Shown here piece after piece: positions 1-8,217 of a stretch of DNA of 64,000 bases (within the stretch, counting starts at the first letter, position 1; the number at the start of each line of letters is the position of its first letter). The stretch spans positions 1 to 64,000 of the forward strand of contig JAJYHX010000005.1 in the NCBI GenBank assembly GCA_021784575.1, in the 5' to 3' direction. This DNA is from Nitrospirota bacterium (GTDB lineage: Bacteria > Nitrospirota > JACRHJ01). The position numbers were made by a program, and so were the translations under genes. The notes under the pieces were generated by a model. That model was not told the DNA's origin, did not search any database, and saw only the letters and a list, made by a program, of their open reading frames with translations.

Positions 1-122
1 AAGACGCCGATGCAGACCTTCATGGACACGCTACCGCTTGCGAAGGAGAAGATGCTCGGCGAGACCTTACAGACAGTCGCATGACTGAGGGGCGGGTGTC
101 AGGTCAAGTCGCGGCCACTACA
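1..122 (+). mobile_element. 3' end of an IS481-like insertion sequence (cut by window edge)
   Basis: Bases 1-84 encode the last 27 residues of a protein containing TPMQTF and LPLAKEKM, which I recognise as the usual C-terminus of IS481-type DDE transposases, ending in TGA at 82-84. Just downstream, bases 97-122 start TGTCAGGTCAAGT and end CTACA, which resembles the terminal inverted repeat of this family. The left part lies outside the window, so completeness and activity cannot be judged. The family call is from memory of the motif, not a search. Confidence 0.7.
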
Positions 123-294
123 AATAACTGCTACAGGAAATCTTGGTGATTTAACTGTCTCATAGGGAAATTTGCCGCCTGACAATCTTTTTCTTGGTGT
201 TGGAGGCTTAACTTAAAGAGGAGATATTAAAAACGACGAGTGTGAGATGGATTCAACAGTTGAATATGAATAGCATTACATAAATTTTCAGTTT
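123..294. other. Region between IS end and MarC gene
   Basis: This AT-richer stretch holds an AAGAGGAG ribosome-binding-site-like sequence near 217-225. It is not followed at normal spacing by a long reading frame; an 8-codon frame begins at 247. No clear promoter pair was found. It may be ancestral upstream sequence of the MarC gene separated from its promoter by the insertion sequence. Confidence 0.3.
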
Positions 295-930
295 ATGCTT
301 CCCCTGACCGAATACATAAAGATTTTTGTCGCGCTTGTCTCCATCGTTGACCCGGTCGGGGCCATACCGATACTCGTGGGCCTGACCGAGGGCATGAGCG
401 AGGGGGAGAGAAGGAACATCGCCCGCGTGACCGGTTTCTCGGTTGCGGCGATACTTGTCGGCTCGGCCCTGTTCGGCAGGATCATCCTCGGCTTCTTCGG
501 CATCAGCATCGGCTCGTTCAAGATAGGCGGCGGCATAATAATCCTCCTGATGGCAGTATCCATGATGCAGGCGCGCAATACCAGCGCGCGGCAGACGGCG
601 GAAGAATATCAGGAGGCGGAGGAGAAAAAGAGCATCGCCGTCGTGCCCATAGCCATGCCGCTTCTGGCCGGCCCCGCCGCCATTTCCGCCGTAATAGTCT
701 ATGCGCAGTCCCCTTACGAACCACTGCATATCGCTGTTATCGTATTCGTCTGCATACTCGTCGCATTCCTCACCTGGGCGCTGCTCCGCGCGGCGAGCAA
801 GGTAAGCCGCGTCATGAGCAGGACCGCGATAAACGTGGTTACGCGCCTCATGGGACTTCTGCTCGCGGCAATCTCCGTGGAGCTTATTACCGGCGGCCTG
901 GCCCAGATATTCCCCGCGCTGACAAAATAA
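295..930 (+). CDS. MarC family integral membrane protein
   Basis: This 211-residue protein matches the MarC/UPF0056 family in length and pattern: about six hydrophobic segments, an early SIVDPVGAIPI motif (the family's D-P-x-G signature) and a second-half PLLAGPAAIS motif. MarC proteins sit in the inner membrane and resemble amino acid exporters; the transported substrate is unknown and the old link to multiple antibiotic resistance is not supported. The ATG at 295 is the furthest upstream start in frame, but it has no obvious ribosome-binding site, so the exact start is uncertain. A possible small membrane ORF follows 21 bases downstream. Confidence 0.88.
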   Translation: MLPLTEYIKIFVALVSIVDPVGAIPILVGLTEGMSEGERRNIARVTGFSVAAILVGSALFGRIILGFFGISIGSFKIGGGIIILLMAVSMMQARNTSARQTAEEYQEAEEKKSIAVVPIAMPLLAGPAAISAVIVYAQSPYEPLHIAVIVFVCILVAFLTWALLRAASKVSRVMSRTAINVVTRLMGLLLAAISVELITGGLAQIFPALTK

Positions 931-951
931 AAGAACAGATTAAAGGGCCGC

Positions 952-1101
952 ATGGGGGAGGAATATACAAGGGTCTCGCTCATTATGTACGCCTCCGCCC
1001 TTCTGCCCCTCATGCTCTCGCTTGCATGGCTCGGTTTCCGCATGGCAATGTTCGGCCTTGGAAACCGTAATTTGACAGGGGCGCCTTTTTTGCTAAACTG
1101 A
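952..1101 (+). CDS. Possible small membrane protein (49 aa), unrecognised
   Basis: A short frame starts with ATG 21 bases after the MarC stop and encodes 49 residues with one hydrophobic stretch (about residues 9-36). An AAAGGG sequence lies just upstream of the start. Its 3' end overlaps the promoter proposed for the next operon. I do not recognise it; it could be a chance frame, a remnant, or a single-span membrane protein co-transcribed with the MarC gene. Confidence 0.25.
   Translation: MGEEYTRVSLIMYASALLPLMLSLAWLGFRMAMFGLGNRNLTGAPFLLN
1072..1099 (+). promoter_or_regulatory. Sigma70-type promoter upstream of the CgeB-like glycosyltransferases
   Basis: TTGACA at 1072-1077 and TAAACT at 1094-1099 are separated by 16 bases. 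The expected start of transcription is about 1106, giving a leader of roughly 195 bases before the gene at 1301. I see no riboswitch motif in that leader. Confidence 0.5.
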
Positions 1102-1300
1102 ATATAACAATAAAAAAATCGTTGGCCCTTGCGGCTGCAGGTTTCTTCGCAGCACAAGCGTTGAGAGACCTTAACCGGAAAGCCACCTGATTACCTGCAG
1201 AAATCCGCTTGAGAACCTTCTTTCAACCGCGCCCAAACCGTATGGTAATAACTGCGCTCTATCGCCTTGTCATCGCTGGTAAAGCTGCAGGAAGCGGCTT

Positions 1301-2392
1301 ATGATGGATGGCGGCATGGAGATAGCCTTCTTCGGGCCCGGCCTTTTCCCGGCGTACCGAAACGGCGTCTTGTCCTACTACCGTGGAATAATCCGGGCGC
1401 TGCACGAGCGTGGACACAGGATTACGTTTTACGAGCCGGGCACGATGACAAGCCGTTCAATCGGCAGCCGGTCGAACGGCCCGGAATGGGCCGCCGTGCT
1501 CGTATATCCGCCGAACGAGGAGGGCGCGCGCCACGCGCTTAAAATGGCGCGGGAGGCGGATATACTGATAAAGGTCTCCTGCGGTGTCTTGGGGTCTGCC
1601 GGGCGGCTCGACACCTGGTTCGAAGAGGCCATGTTAACCGCAAGGAAAGGCGGGGCAAGGGCCGTGTTCTGGGATGTGGACGCCCAGGCGACGCTTGAGC
1701 GCCTGCGGCGGAACGGCAAAGACCCCTTCAGGCGTCTTGTGCCGGAATACGATTATATACTTACTTACGGCGGCGGAACGCCCGTAATAAAGGGATACAG
1801 GGAACTGGGCGCAAAGACCTGCGTGCCCATATACAACGCGCTCGACCCTTTGATGCATTACCCGGCGCCCTGCGAAAAAAGGTTCCGTGCGGACATGTCT
1901 TTTCTTGGAAACCGCATGCCGGACATGGAGGACAGAATGGAGGAGTTTTATCTCCATCCTGCGCGTATGCTGAAGCGTAAATCATTCGTGCTGGGCGGCG
2001 CCGGATGGGAAGGAAGGGCAAAACCGCCGAACGTGCGTTACGTGGGGAACGTCAGGCCGTGCGAGCAAAACGCCTTTAACTGTTCCGCGAAAACGGCGTT
2101 GAACGTCTGCGATGGGAGCGCGGCGCTCGCGGGCTACATGCCGCCGGAGAGCATATTCGAGGCGGCGGGCGCGGGCGCGTGCATCATAACGGACAACTGG
2201 GAGGGGATAAAACTGTTTTTTGAGCCGGGCCGAGAGATACTTGTGGCGAGGGACGGAGGAGCGGTGGCGGAAATAATTTCTTCGCTCGACCAGGACGACG
2301 CCAGGGAGATAGGCCAGGCCGCGCTCTGCAAGGTTCTGGCCCAGCATACCTATGCGCACCGCGCGGCGCAGTTCGAGATGGTCTTCGGCTGA
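1301..2392 (+). CDS. CgeB-like glycosyltransferase (first of a pair)
   Basis: This 363-residue protein resembles the CgeB/GT4-like group. It has an N-terminal MEIAFFGPGLFP segment typical of the first beta strand of a GT-B fold. Its C-terminal half carries the pattern PESIFEAAGAGACIITDNWEGIK followed shortly by FEPGREILVA, the usual nucleotide-sugar-binding end of these enzymes. CgeB-type proteins modify surface structures such as spore coat or polysaccharide; the sugar and acceptor here are unknown. The start at 1301 is chosen for AGGAA eight bases upstream; ATG at 1316 is an alternative. The next gene is a paralogue 22 bases downstream, so the two probably act in the same surface glycan pathway. 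Confidence 0.75.
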   Translation: MMDGGMEIAFFGPGLFPAYRNGVLSYYRGIIRALHERGHRITFYEPGTMTSRSIGSRSNGPEWAAVLVYPPNEEGARHALKMAREADILIKVSCGVLGSAGRLDTWFEEAMLTARKGGARAVFWDVDAQATLERLRRNGKDPFRRLVPEYDYILTYGGGTPVIKGYRELGAKTCVPIYNALDPLMHYPAPCEKRFRADMSFLGNRMPDMEDRMEEFYLHPARMLKRKSFVLGGAGWEGRAKPPNVRYVGNVRPCEQNAFNCSAKTALNVCDGSAALAGYMPPESIFEAAGAGACIITDNWEGIKLFFEPGREILVARDGGAVAEIISSLDQDDAREIGQAALCKVLAQHTYAHRAAQFEMVFG

Positions 2393-2414
2393 AGGCTTGC
2401 AGGGGGGTAATGAA

Positions 2415-3503
2415 ATGCGTATCGTCATCCTCGGACATTCCATAACGTCTTCCTGGGGCAACGGACATGCCGTCGCCTACAGATGCCTGGCGCGGGAGCT
2501 TTCGGAATTGGGGCATGACGTCCTGTTCCTTGAGCGCGACCTGCCGCAGCATGCGAAACACCGGGACCTGCCCAGGCCGCCTTACTGCCGCGCATGTCTG
2601 TATGGCTCCGTAGCGGAGCTGAGGAAAAATTTCATTGATGACATAATGACCGCCGACTGCGTAATTGTCGGCTCGTATGTGCCGGAAGGCGCAAAGGTGG
2701 GCGAACTCGTATCCGGCGCCGGCGGAGTGACCGTTTTTTACGACCTGGACACCCCGCTCACGCTCGCGGGCCTCAAGGAGGGGCGGTGCGGCTATCTTAC
2801 ACGGAAACTCGTAAGGAACTACTCCATTTATCTGTCCTCCAGCTCTGGGCCGATACTTGAGAAAATCGAGCGGGAGTTCGGCTCTCCCATGGCCAGGCCG
2901 CTTTACTGTCCCGCCGACCCGGAGACCTACTACCCGGAGGCCATAACCGACCGCCGCATATGGGACATGGGATATATGGGGACATACAGCCCGGACCGGC
3001 AGCAATCGTTCGAAGAGATGATGCTGAAGGCCGCGAGAAAGCTTAAGGCCAAGACGTTCGTTGTGGCAGGGCCGCAGTATCCGGAAGATATAATCTGGCC
3101 GGTCAATCTCCAGAGGCTGGAATACCTGCCTCAGAACATGCACAGGAGGTTCTACAACTCTCAAAAATTCACGTTGAACATCACTCGCGCCGACATGAAA
3201 AGGGCCGGATATTCCCCGTCGGGGCGTCTGTTCGAGGCGGCGGCATGCGGCACGCCGATTATAAGCGACCTGTGGGAGGGTTTAAGCGAGATATTCGAGC
3301 CGGGGAGGGAAATACTTATCTCGCGCTCCGCCGATGAGACGATGGACTATCTTCTTTATACGCCTGAGCGGGAGAGGGTAAAACTGGGCATAAGGGCGAG
3401 GGAGCGGGTTCTCCGCTCGCATACCGCCGCGCGCAGGGCGAAAGAGCTTGAAGATTATATCCGCGAGGCCTCAGGCGCGGCGCGGCTTCCAAAGGCGGGG
3501 TAG
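2415..3503 (+). CDS. CgeB-like glycosyltransferase (second of a pair)
   Basis: This 362-residue paralogue of the preceding gene begins MRIVILGHSITSSWGNGHA, a GT-B N-terminal strand with a glycine-rich loop. It ends with the same block, RLFEAAACGTPIISDLWEGL followed by FEPGREILI. The start at 2415 is preferred because AGGGGGG lies at 2401-2407; a longer frame back to 2352 overlaps the previous gene and lacks such a site. The pair are translationally close and probably co-expressed. Substrates cannot be told from sequence. No clear terminator follows; bases 3504-3630 are an AT-rich gap before the convergent SRPBCC gene. Confidence 0.75.
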   Translation: MRIVILGHSITSSWGNGHAVAYRCLARELSELGHDVLFLERDLPQHAKHRDLPRPPYCRACLYGSVAELRKNFIDDIMTADCVIVGSYVPEGAKVGELVSGAGGVTVFYDLDTPLTLAGLKEGRCGYLTRKLVRNYSIYLSSSSGPILEKIEREFGSPMARPLYCPADPETYYPEAITDRRIWDMGYMGTYSPDRQQSFEEMMLKAARKLKAKTFVVAGPQYPEDIIWPVNLQRLEYLPQNMHRRFYNSQKFTLNITRADMKRAGYSPSGRLFEAAACGTPIISDLWEGLSEIFEPGREILISRSADETMDYLLYTPERERVKLGIRARERVLRSHTAARRAKELEDYIREASGAARLPKAG

Positions 3504-3630
3504 GTTTTTTGGGGGCGGGGGCATTCTTGAAGAAAAATTATCTTGAACGTAAAAAAGACCTATAGCCGTTAAAGCTAACTTGTGAATAATGATTTTTCGG
3601 AAAGAATGTTCCCGCCACCGGCACATAGAC

Positions 3631-4068
3631 CTATAAAGTCGGCAGTTGCGACTCGGCCTTTTCCTTGAGATCGCTTAACATGCCGACGGTTATATTTCTC
3701 AGCTTCGCCTCCGGCAGAAACATCAGAAAGGTTTTAGGCCCGACGAATCTCTCCCTGCTTGTGACAAGCACCGCCCCGCCGAGATTCGTAAACAGAAACT
3801 CGTGTTTTGCAAACAGCCCGAATTTCCTGGCGGACCATACCACGCGGTCGTGCGGCACGACACATTCCACTATGGGCCTTATCGAAAACGGAAGGACGCA
3901 GGGCCTGATAATGAGCGACAGCTTCTGGCCCTCGGACATAAAATATCCCTGCGGCTTTGCGGCCTCCTTCACGGACCGGCACCAGTTGTTCCAGCAGGCA
4001 AGGTCTGTGAAGATGTCCCAGACGCGCTCCATCGCGGAGAATATGGTTACCGATTCGACTATTTCCAT
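3631..4068 (-). CDS. SRPBCC-fold protein (polyketide cyclase/dehydrase-like)
   Basis: This 145-residue protein has the small START-like SRPBCC pattern: an N-terminal strand and helix with ERVWDIFTDLACWNNWC, a central set of beta strands, and a long C-terminal helix ending LKEKAESQLPTL. Such proteins bind hydrophobic ligands; no catalytic function is implied. It lies just after the permease stop codon on the same strand. However, TATAAT at 4076-4081 is only eight bases from its ATG and there is no ribosome-binding site, so it may have its own leaderless transcript. Confidence 0.7.
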   Translation of the reverse strand: MEIVESVTIFSAMERVWDIFTDLACWNNWCRSVKEAAKPQGYFMSEGQKLSLIIRPCVLPFSIRPIVECVVPHDRVVWSARKFGLFAKHEFLFTNLGGAVLVTSRERFVGPKTFLMFLPEAKLRNITVGMLSDLKEKAESQLPTL

Positions 4069-4075
4069 CGATTAC

Positions 4076-4081
4076 ATTATA
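4076..4081 (-). promoter_or_regulatory. Candidate -10 box for a leaderless SRPBCC transcript
   Basis: On the minus strand TATAAT ends eight bases before the A of the start codon. The -35 match 17 bases upstream is poor (TGCTGA). No Shine-Dalgarno sequence lies between the box and the ATG. Confidence 0.35.
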
Positions 4082-6049
4082 TCACACCCTGACCGGCATC
4101 AGCATAATCGGTATGCCCTGGTTGTAGAATTGGCGCTGGACGGCGAAGATGGTGTAATTGTGCAGCATACCCGTGAAGACGCCTGGGTTCGGAAAAACGA
4201 GCTGGCCGCCGAAGAACGCGGAATTTGGGAAGCGGTCTATAATCTTCGGGGAGAGCTTGGATATTTCGCCTACGACATCCGTGCCGAACGAAGAGAAGCC
4301 TTCGGCGTACAGACCGTGAGTGCGGGCAAGCCTCATGTATTTTTCCAGGTCGTCGCCTACCCGCTTCTTCAGGGCGTCCAGCTCCTGTACGCCCTTGAAT
4401 GTTCCCGCGTCCACGACGCCTACCTCGATAAAAACAAAATTCTTGAATACGCCCCCGAACTGTCGGATTACGTTCAGAAAAGTGTGCAGACCCAGGCCGT
4501 TGTAGCCGCTTACGAGCAGGATTGCCGTCTTCCCCGCCGTGTCAAGCGCAGGCGTATTCCCCGCCGGCCCTGCCGGAGCCTCGTCCAGGCCGTATCCCGC
4601 CGCTTCGACCAGGGAGTCCAGCCTTTTTAGGAGCTTGGCGGTATTTTGATAATGACTTCTTATTAGGAACGCAAGGCCTACCAACACGCACGTTATGGCT
4701 ATCGTTATCCAGCCGCCCTCGGTGAATTTGAGCACTATGACCGTGATGAGTATGAATGTGGTCATGGAGAACCCCAGCCCGTTTATGAAGAGCTTTTTCT
4801 TCCAGTGCTCCGCCTTGCCGCGTTCAAGCCACCAGTGCCGCACCATGCCGAGTTGGGAGAGCGAGAATGTTATGAAGACGTTTATGGAGTACAGCACCAC
4901 GAGGAAATCCACCGAACCCCTGGTAATCCCCATCATCAGGAAGGCGGCGACACCCATTATAAGAATGCCTTTCTGGGTGACAAGCCTGTCTGAAAAGGCC
5001 GCGAACTTTGTCGGGAACCACCTGTCGAGAGCCATGTTCGCCAGTACCCTTGGGCCGTCGAGGAAGCCGGTCTGCGCCGCGACCAGAAGCAGTAAAGCTT
5101 CCGAAAGCAGGGTGACAATCAGCATGACGTATCCGCCCGTGCCCCAGCCTTTCGTAATGGCCTCGTAGAGCACGGCGTTCAGTGTCTTGCCTTCCACGTG
5201 CTTTACGTCGTACAGGAGATAGGCGATCATCAGGCCCAGGACCATGAACGAAAGCGAGAAGGCCATGTATCTCATGGTATGCTTGCCAGTCTTTACCCTC
5301 GGCTCCCGGAGTACCGGCAGGCCGTTTGAGACGGCCTCGATGCCGGTATACGTTCCCGCGCCCATGCTGTATGCCCTGAGGATGAGGAATATCATACCGA
5401 ATGTTCCCACGGCGGCCTGCGTATTGTGCATGTCCGCTCTTGTCGCGGAAACCATCGCCGGGAAATTGGCTGCGTTATGCGCGAACGCATAGACGATGAA
5501 AAAGACGTGAGTGATGATGAATACCATAAATAGTGGCACAAGCGGCAGGACGGATTCCTTGACGCCGCGCATGTTCATTACGGTCATGAAGAGAAGCGCC
5601 GCGAAAGCGAAGTATAGTTTGTACTGAAGCCAGGCCGCCGGAAGGAAGCTGAAAATATAATCCGCGCCGGAGGCTATGGAAAGCGTAATGGTGAGGACGT
5701 AGTCTATCAGTAGAGCGGAACCGGACAGCATTCCCGCGGTGGGGGACAGTAGTTTTGTCGCCACGAGGTAGCCGCCGCCGCCCGTGGGGAAAAGCTCTAT
5801 TATCTGCGAATAGCTGGTGCTTATTATGAATACGGTGATTGCGGAGGCGACGGCCACGAATATGGCAAGATGCACATGGCTCTGGAGGGCCAGGAACGCC
5901 TCCGCCGGGCCGTATGACGAAGACGACAGCCCGTCCGCGCCCAGGCCTACCCAGGCGAAAAAGGCTATAAGGGAGACGTTGTGGAAGATACGCGGGTCGT
6001 AGATGTCGCGCGCGCCGCCGATAATGATTCTTTTCAGACGCTCGAGCAT
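4082..6049 (-). CDS. APC-superfamily permease, KimA-like potassium importer candidate
   Basis: This 655-residue inner-membrane protein has about 12 hydrophobic segments in residues 20-460 and a soluble C-terminal part. Motifs GADGLSSSSYGPAE, FPTGGGGYLVATK and GSALLIDYVLTITLSIASG line up in order with those of Bacillus KimA (YdaO). KimA is a high-affinity K+/H+ symporter of the APC family whose expression and activity are shut down by c-di-AMP. A c-di-AMP riboswitch followed by a terminator precedes this gene, which strongly supports a potassium or osmolyte role over ordinary amino acid uptake. GGAGGT at 6061-6066 serves as ribosome-binding site and sits directly behind the terminator T-run. 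The C-terminal domain may sense a nucleotide, by analogy only. Substrate is inferred, not shown. Confidence 0.82.
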   Translation of the reverse strand: MLERLKRIIIGGARDIYDPRIFHNVSLIAFFAWVGLGADGLSSSSYGPAEAFLALQSHVHLAIFVAVASAITVFIISTSYSQIIELFPTGGGGYLVATKLLSPTAGMLSGSALLIDYVLTITLSIASGADYIFSFLPAAWLQYKLYFAFAALLFMTVMNMRGVKESVLPLVPLFMVFIITHVFFIVYAFAHNAANFPAMVSATRADMHNTQAAVGTFGMIFLILRAYSMGAGTYTGIEAVSNGLPVLREPRVKTGKHTMRYMAFSLSFMVLGLMIAYLLYDVKHVEGKTLNAVLYEAITKGWGTGGYVMLIVTLLSEALLLLVAAQTGFLDGPRVLANMALDRWFPTKFAAFSDRLVTQKGILIMGVAAFLMMGITRGSVDFLVVLYSINVFITFSLSQLGMVRHWWLERGKAEHWKKKLFINGLGFSMTTFILITVIVLKFTEGGWITIAITCVLVGLAFLIRSHYQNTAKLLKRLDSLVEAAGYGLDEAPAGPAGNTPALDTAGKTAILLVSGYNGLGLHTFLNVIRQFGGVFKNFVFIEVGVVDAGTFKGVQELDALKKRVGDDLEKYMRLARTHGLYAEGFSSFGTDVVGEISKLSPKIIDRFPNSAFFGGQLVFPNPGVFTGMLHNYTIFAVQRQFYNQGIPIMLMPVRV

Positions 6050-6063
6050 TGGATTCTTCTACC

Positions 6064-6103
6064 TCCAAAAATGAAGAGCCGCCGGGCGAACCGGCGGCTC
6101 TTT
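6064..6103 (-). terminator. Terminator hairpin in the riboswitch expression platform
   Basis: On the minus strand a 12-bp perfect stem (arms 6091-6102 and 6074-6085, 5-nt loop) is followed by TTCATTTTT. It lies between the c-di-AMP aptamer and the permease ribosome-binding site, where ligand-controlled termination would be expected. Confidence 0.8.
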
Positions 6104-6139
6104 GCACGAGCGCGGATTCCGCGCCGCATACGCTGCCAT

Positions 6140-6300
6140 GGCTGCTCTCCAAATGCCTGCGAGGTTAGCTGCCGGGCTCAGGCTTGGCAGTGCCTTATCC
6201 CCTCGAAGCGCCCGAATAAGCCGGGCAGGCTTTGTAGGGAATTCGCCCCGTAAATCACTGGTTCCCCCGCATCCACCGGTCTGCCGTTTTGACTGGTCGG
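6140..6300 (-). ncRNA. c-di-AMP riboswitch (ydaO/yuaA class)
   Basis: Read on the minus strand the leader contains, in order, GCGGGGGAACCA (from 6270 down), GGGGCGAATTCCC (6238-6250) and CCCGGCAGCTAACCTCGCAGGC (around 6153-6174). These are the conserved blocks of the ydaO/yuaA aptamer, which binds cyclic di-AMP and normally switches genes off. An expression-platform terminator follows. The 5' boundary and the P1 stem were not resolved by eye. The controlled gene, a KimA-like permease, is the classical target of this class. Confidence 0.88.
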
Positions 6301-6381
6301 CCTTTAATAAGGCCGAGCCTTCTCTGCCGCAGTCTACCGGCCCCGCATGGATTTAGGCCGCAATCTTGTTTAGCGGAAAGT

Positions 6382-6410
6382 AAAATAATCCCGTTTCATT
6401 TTGTTGTCAA
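6382..6410 (-). promoter_or_regulatory. Sigma70-type promoter for the riboswitch-permease transcript
   Basis: On the minus strand TTGACA (6405-6410) and TATTTT (6382-6387) are 17 bases apart. The predicted transcript starts near 6375, ahead of the riboswitch. The promoter lies just downstream of the DsrE-like gene's stop codon. Confidence 0.65.
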
Positions 6411-6417
6411 GAAAATT

Positions 6418-6780
6418 TTAAAACGTCATAACCTCCCGTTCCATAGCAAGTTCGACGAGCGTCAGGGCGCCGGCAATCTCGGTATTGGGGAGCAGGTCCT
6501 CCGGGTTTATGTCGAACTGCTTGGCGCACGGGGCGCAGACGTAAAACTTCTGCCCCATCTCAACCAGGGACGCAAGCAGGTCTTTTATCGGCGGAAACGC
6601 CTTCTGCTCCCCGATGGTCTCGGCAAAGCCCTTCTTGACCAGCAGAGCCCCCTCGTTTATGGTAAATATTATCACGTCAATGCCGTTCGCGGCGGCTGTA
6701 TTTGCGATTGCCAGCGCGGCACCGGCCCTCTCCTGCGCATCGAAGGAGTGCGTGGCGACCAGGAGCAGTTTTTTGTCCAT
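6418..6780 (-). CDS. DsrE/DsrF-like small protein
   Basis: This 120-residue protein starts MDKKLLLVATHSFDAQERAG and has the alternating strand/helix pattern of the DsrE/F (and peroxiredoxin-like DsrE/MrsE) fold. It contains FYVCAPCAKQFDI, two cysteines in the region where sulfur-relay members carry their active cysteine. These proteins take part in sulfur transfer or have unknown roles. It has its own promoter and a GGAGGT ribosome-binding site about eight bases from the ATG. No other sulfur-relay gene is adjacent, so the pathway is unknown. Confidence 0.75.
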   Translation of the reverse strand: MDKKLLLVATHSFDAQERAGAALAIANTAAANGIDVIIFTINEGALLVKKGFAETIGEQKAFPPIKDLLASLVEMGQKFYVCAPCAKQFDINPEDLLPNTEIAGALTLVELAMEREVMTF

Positions 6781-6821
6781 TTTTACACCTCCAGTTGTTC
6801 TGGTATTTATAATTTTAGTTT

Positions 6822-6851
6822 TTTATACATTATTCCTGGAGACGCTGTCAA
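6822..6851 (-). promoter_or_regulatory. Promoter for the DsrE-like gene
   Basis: On the minus strand TTGACA (6846-6851) and TATAAA (6822-6827) are separated by 18 bases, 42 bases before the start codon. It is divergent from and close to the trmFO promoter. Confidence 0.6.
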
Positions 6852-6860
6852 TAGAAATGG

Positions 6861-6889
6861 TTGACTATCGTCGATATTAAAAATAGAAT
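6861..6889 (+). promoter_or_regulatory. Promoter for the trmFO operon, placing transcription at the start codon
   Basis: TTGACT (6861-6866), a 17-base spacer and TAGAAT (6884-6889) form a good promoter. The -10 box ends nine bases before the GTG at 6898, so the mRNA would start within about three bases of it. There is no Shine-Dalgarno sequence, which suggests a leaderless message. Confidence 0.6.
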
Positions 6890-6897
6890 GATTAGCC

Positions 6898-8217
6898 GTG
6901 CTCAATAAATTTCTGACAGTAGTCGGCGGGGGACTTGCCGGCTCGGAGGCCGCCTGGGCGGCGGCGAGGCGCGGGATAAAGGTCAGGCTCTTCGAGATGC
7001 GGCCCCGTGTAATGACCCCGGCGCACAAGACCGGGCTTTTGGCCGAGCTGGTATGCTCGAACTCTCTGCGCTCCTCCGACATGCATAACGCCGTGGGCCT
7101 GATGAAGGAGGAGATGCGGCGTATGGGGTCGCTCGTGATGGAGGCGGCGGACAAGACCGCAGTCCCCGCCGGGAGCGCCCTTGCCGTAGACAGGGAGGCC
7201 TTTGCAGGATATATGACCGAGGCAATCGAAGGAAATCCGGGCATAGAGGTAATCCGGGAGGAGATAACCGCGGTTCCGGAGCCTGTGGCCGTAATCGCCA
7301 CCGGGCCGCTGACGTCCGACAAAATGGCGGACGCAATCGGCGCGCTTACCGGCTCGGAACACCTGCATTTCTACGATGCCATCGCGCCGATAATCGACGC
7401 TGATTCCGTGGACATGTCCGTCGCTTTCCGTGCGTCGCGCTATGGCAAGGGCGGGGACGATTACGTCAACTGCCCGATGACGAAGGAAGAATACGACACG
7501 TTCTACGACGCCCTGATGGGCGCGGAGAAGGTCCCTGTGCGCGAGTTTGAAAGTATGCGATGCTTCGAGGGCTGTATGCCCATCGAGACAATGGCGGAGC
7601 GCGGGAGGGAGACGCTTGCGCACGGGCCCATGAAGCCCGTGGGAATAGTTGACCCCAAAACGGGCGCGAGGCCTTATGCGGTGGTTCAACTGAGGCGGGA
7701 AGACTCCGAGGGGACGGCGTATAATATCGTCGGGTTCCAGACGAGGCTCAAATGGCCGGAGCAGGGGCGCGTTTTCCGTATGATTCCGGGGCTTGAGGGC
7801 GCGAAATTTATAAGGTACGGGAGCCTGCATCGCAACACTTTCATAAACGGGCCGATGTTCCTTGAGCCGACTCTTGAGCTTAAGGGCCGGCCCGGCCTTT
7901 TCATGGCAGGCCAGGCATCGGGGGTCGAGGGATATGTCGAGTCCTCCGCGATGGGAATCCTGGCTGGGATAAACGCGGCGCGGATTATCAATGGCCTGCC
8001 GCCGCTTGCGCCGCCGGATACGACTGCGCATGGCGCGCTCGTTACGCACCTGACGAAGACGGATCCGGCCCGCTTCCAGCCGACGAACGTGATATTCTCA
8101 CTGTTCCCGCCGCTTGACAGGAAGGTGCGGAAAAAGGAAGAACGGCGCGAGCTTCTGGCCGCGAGGGCGCTTAAGGACCTTGAGTCCTGGAAATCGAGAC
8201 TTGAGCAAGATGACTGA
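6898..8217 (+). CDS. trmFO: Folate-dependent tRNA (uracil-54-C5)-methyltransferase TrmFO
   Basis: This 439-residue FAD enzyme makes ribothymidine at position 54 of tRNA using methylenetetrahydrofolate. The N-terminal [13 protein letters not shown] is the FAD-binding loop. [37 protein letters not shown] and [13 protein letters not shown] are TrmFO signatures, the last two carrying conserved cysteines. The start is GTG with no ribosome-binding site and a -10 box close by. It is first in a tight operon: xerC overlaps its stop by eight bases, then hslV, hslU and argB. The same neighbourhood (gid-codV-clpQ-clpY) is known from Bacillus. Confidence 0.95.
   Translation: MLNKFLTVVGGGLAGSEAAWAAARRGIKVRLFEMRPRVMTPAHKTGLLAELVCSNSLRSSDMHNAVGLMKEEMRRMGSLVMEAADKTAVPAGSALAVDREAFAGYMTEAIEGNPGIEVIREEITAVPEPVAVIATGPLTSDKMADAIGALTGSEHLHFYDAIAPIIDADSVDMSVAFRASRYGKGGDDYVNCPMTKEEYDTFYDALMGAEKVPVREFESMRCFEGCMPIETMAERGRETLAHGPMKPVGIVDPKTGARPYAVVQLRREDSEGTAYNIVGFQTRLKWPEQGRVFRMIPGLEGAKFIRYGSLHRNTFINGPMFLEPTLELKGRPGLFMAGQASGVEGYVESSAMGILAGINAARIINGLPPLAPPDTTAHGALVTHLTKTDPARFQPTNVIFSLFPPLDRKVRKKEERRELLAARALKDLESWKSRLEQDD

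Noticed and set aside
247-273. Eight-codon minigene before the MarC gene
   Set aside because: The AAGAGGAG site is too far (about 20 bases) from its ATG and the peptide is tiny; no evidence of function.
2184-3164. Minus-strand frame of 326 codons opposite the CgeB-like genes
   Set aside because: Low-complexity Arg/Pro-rich translation typical of antisense frames in GC-rich DNA; the plus-strand genes are clear homologues.
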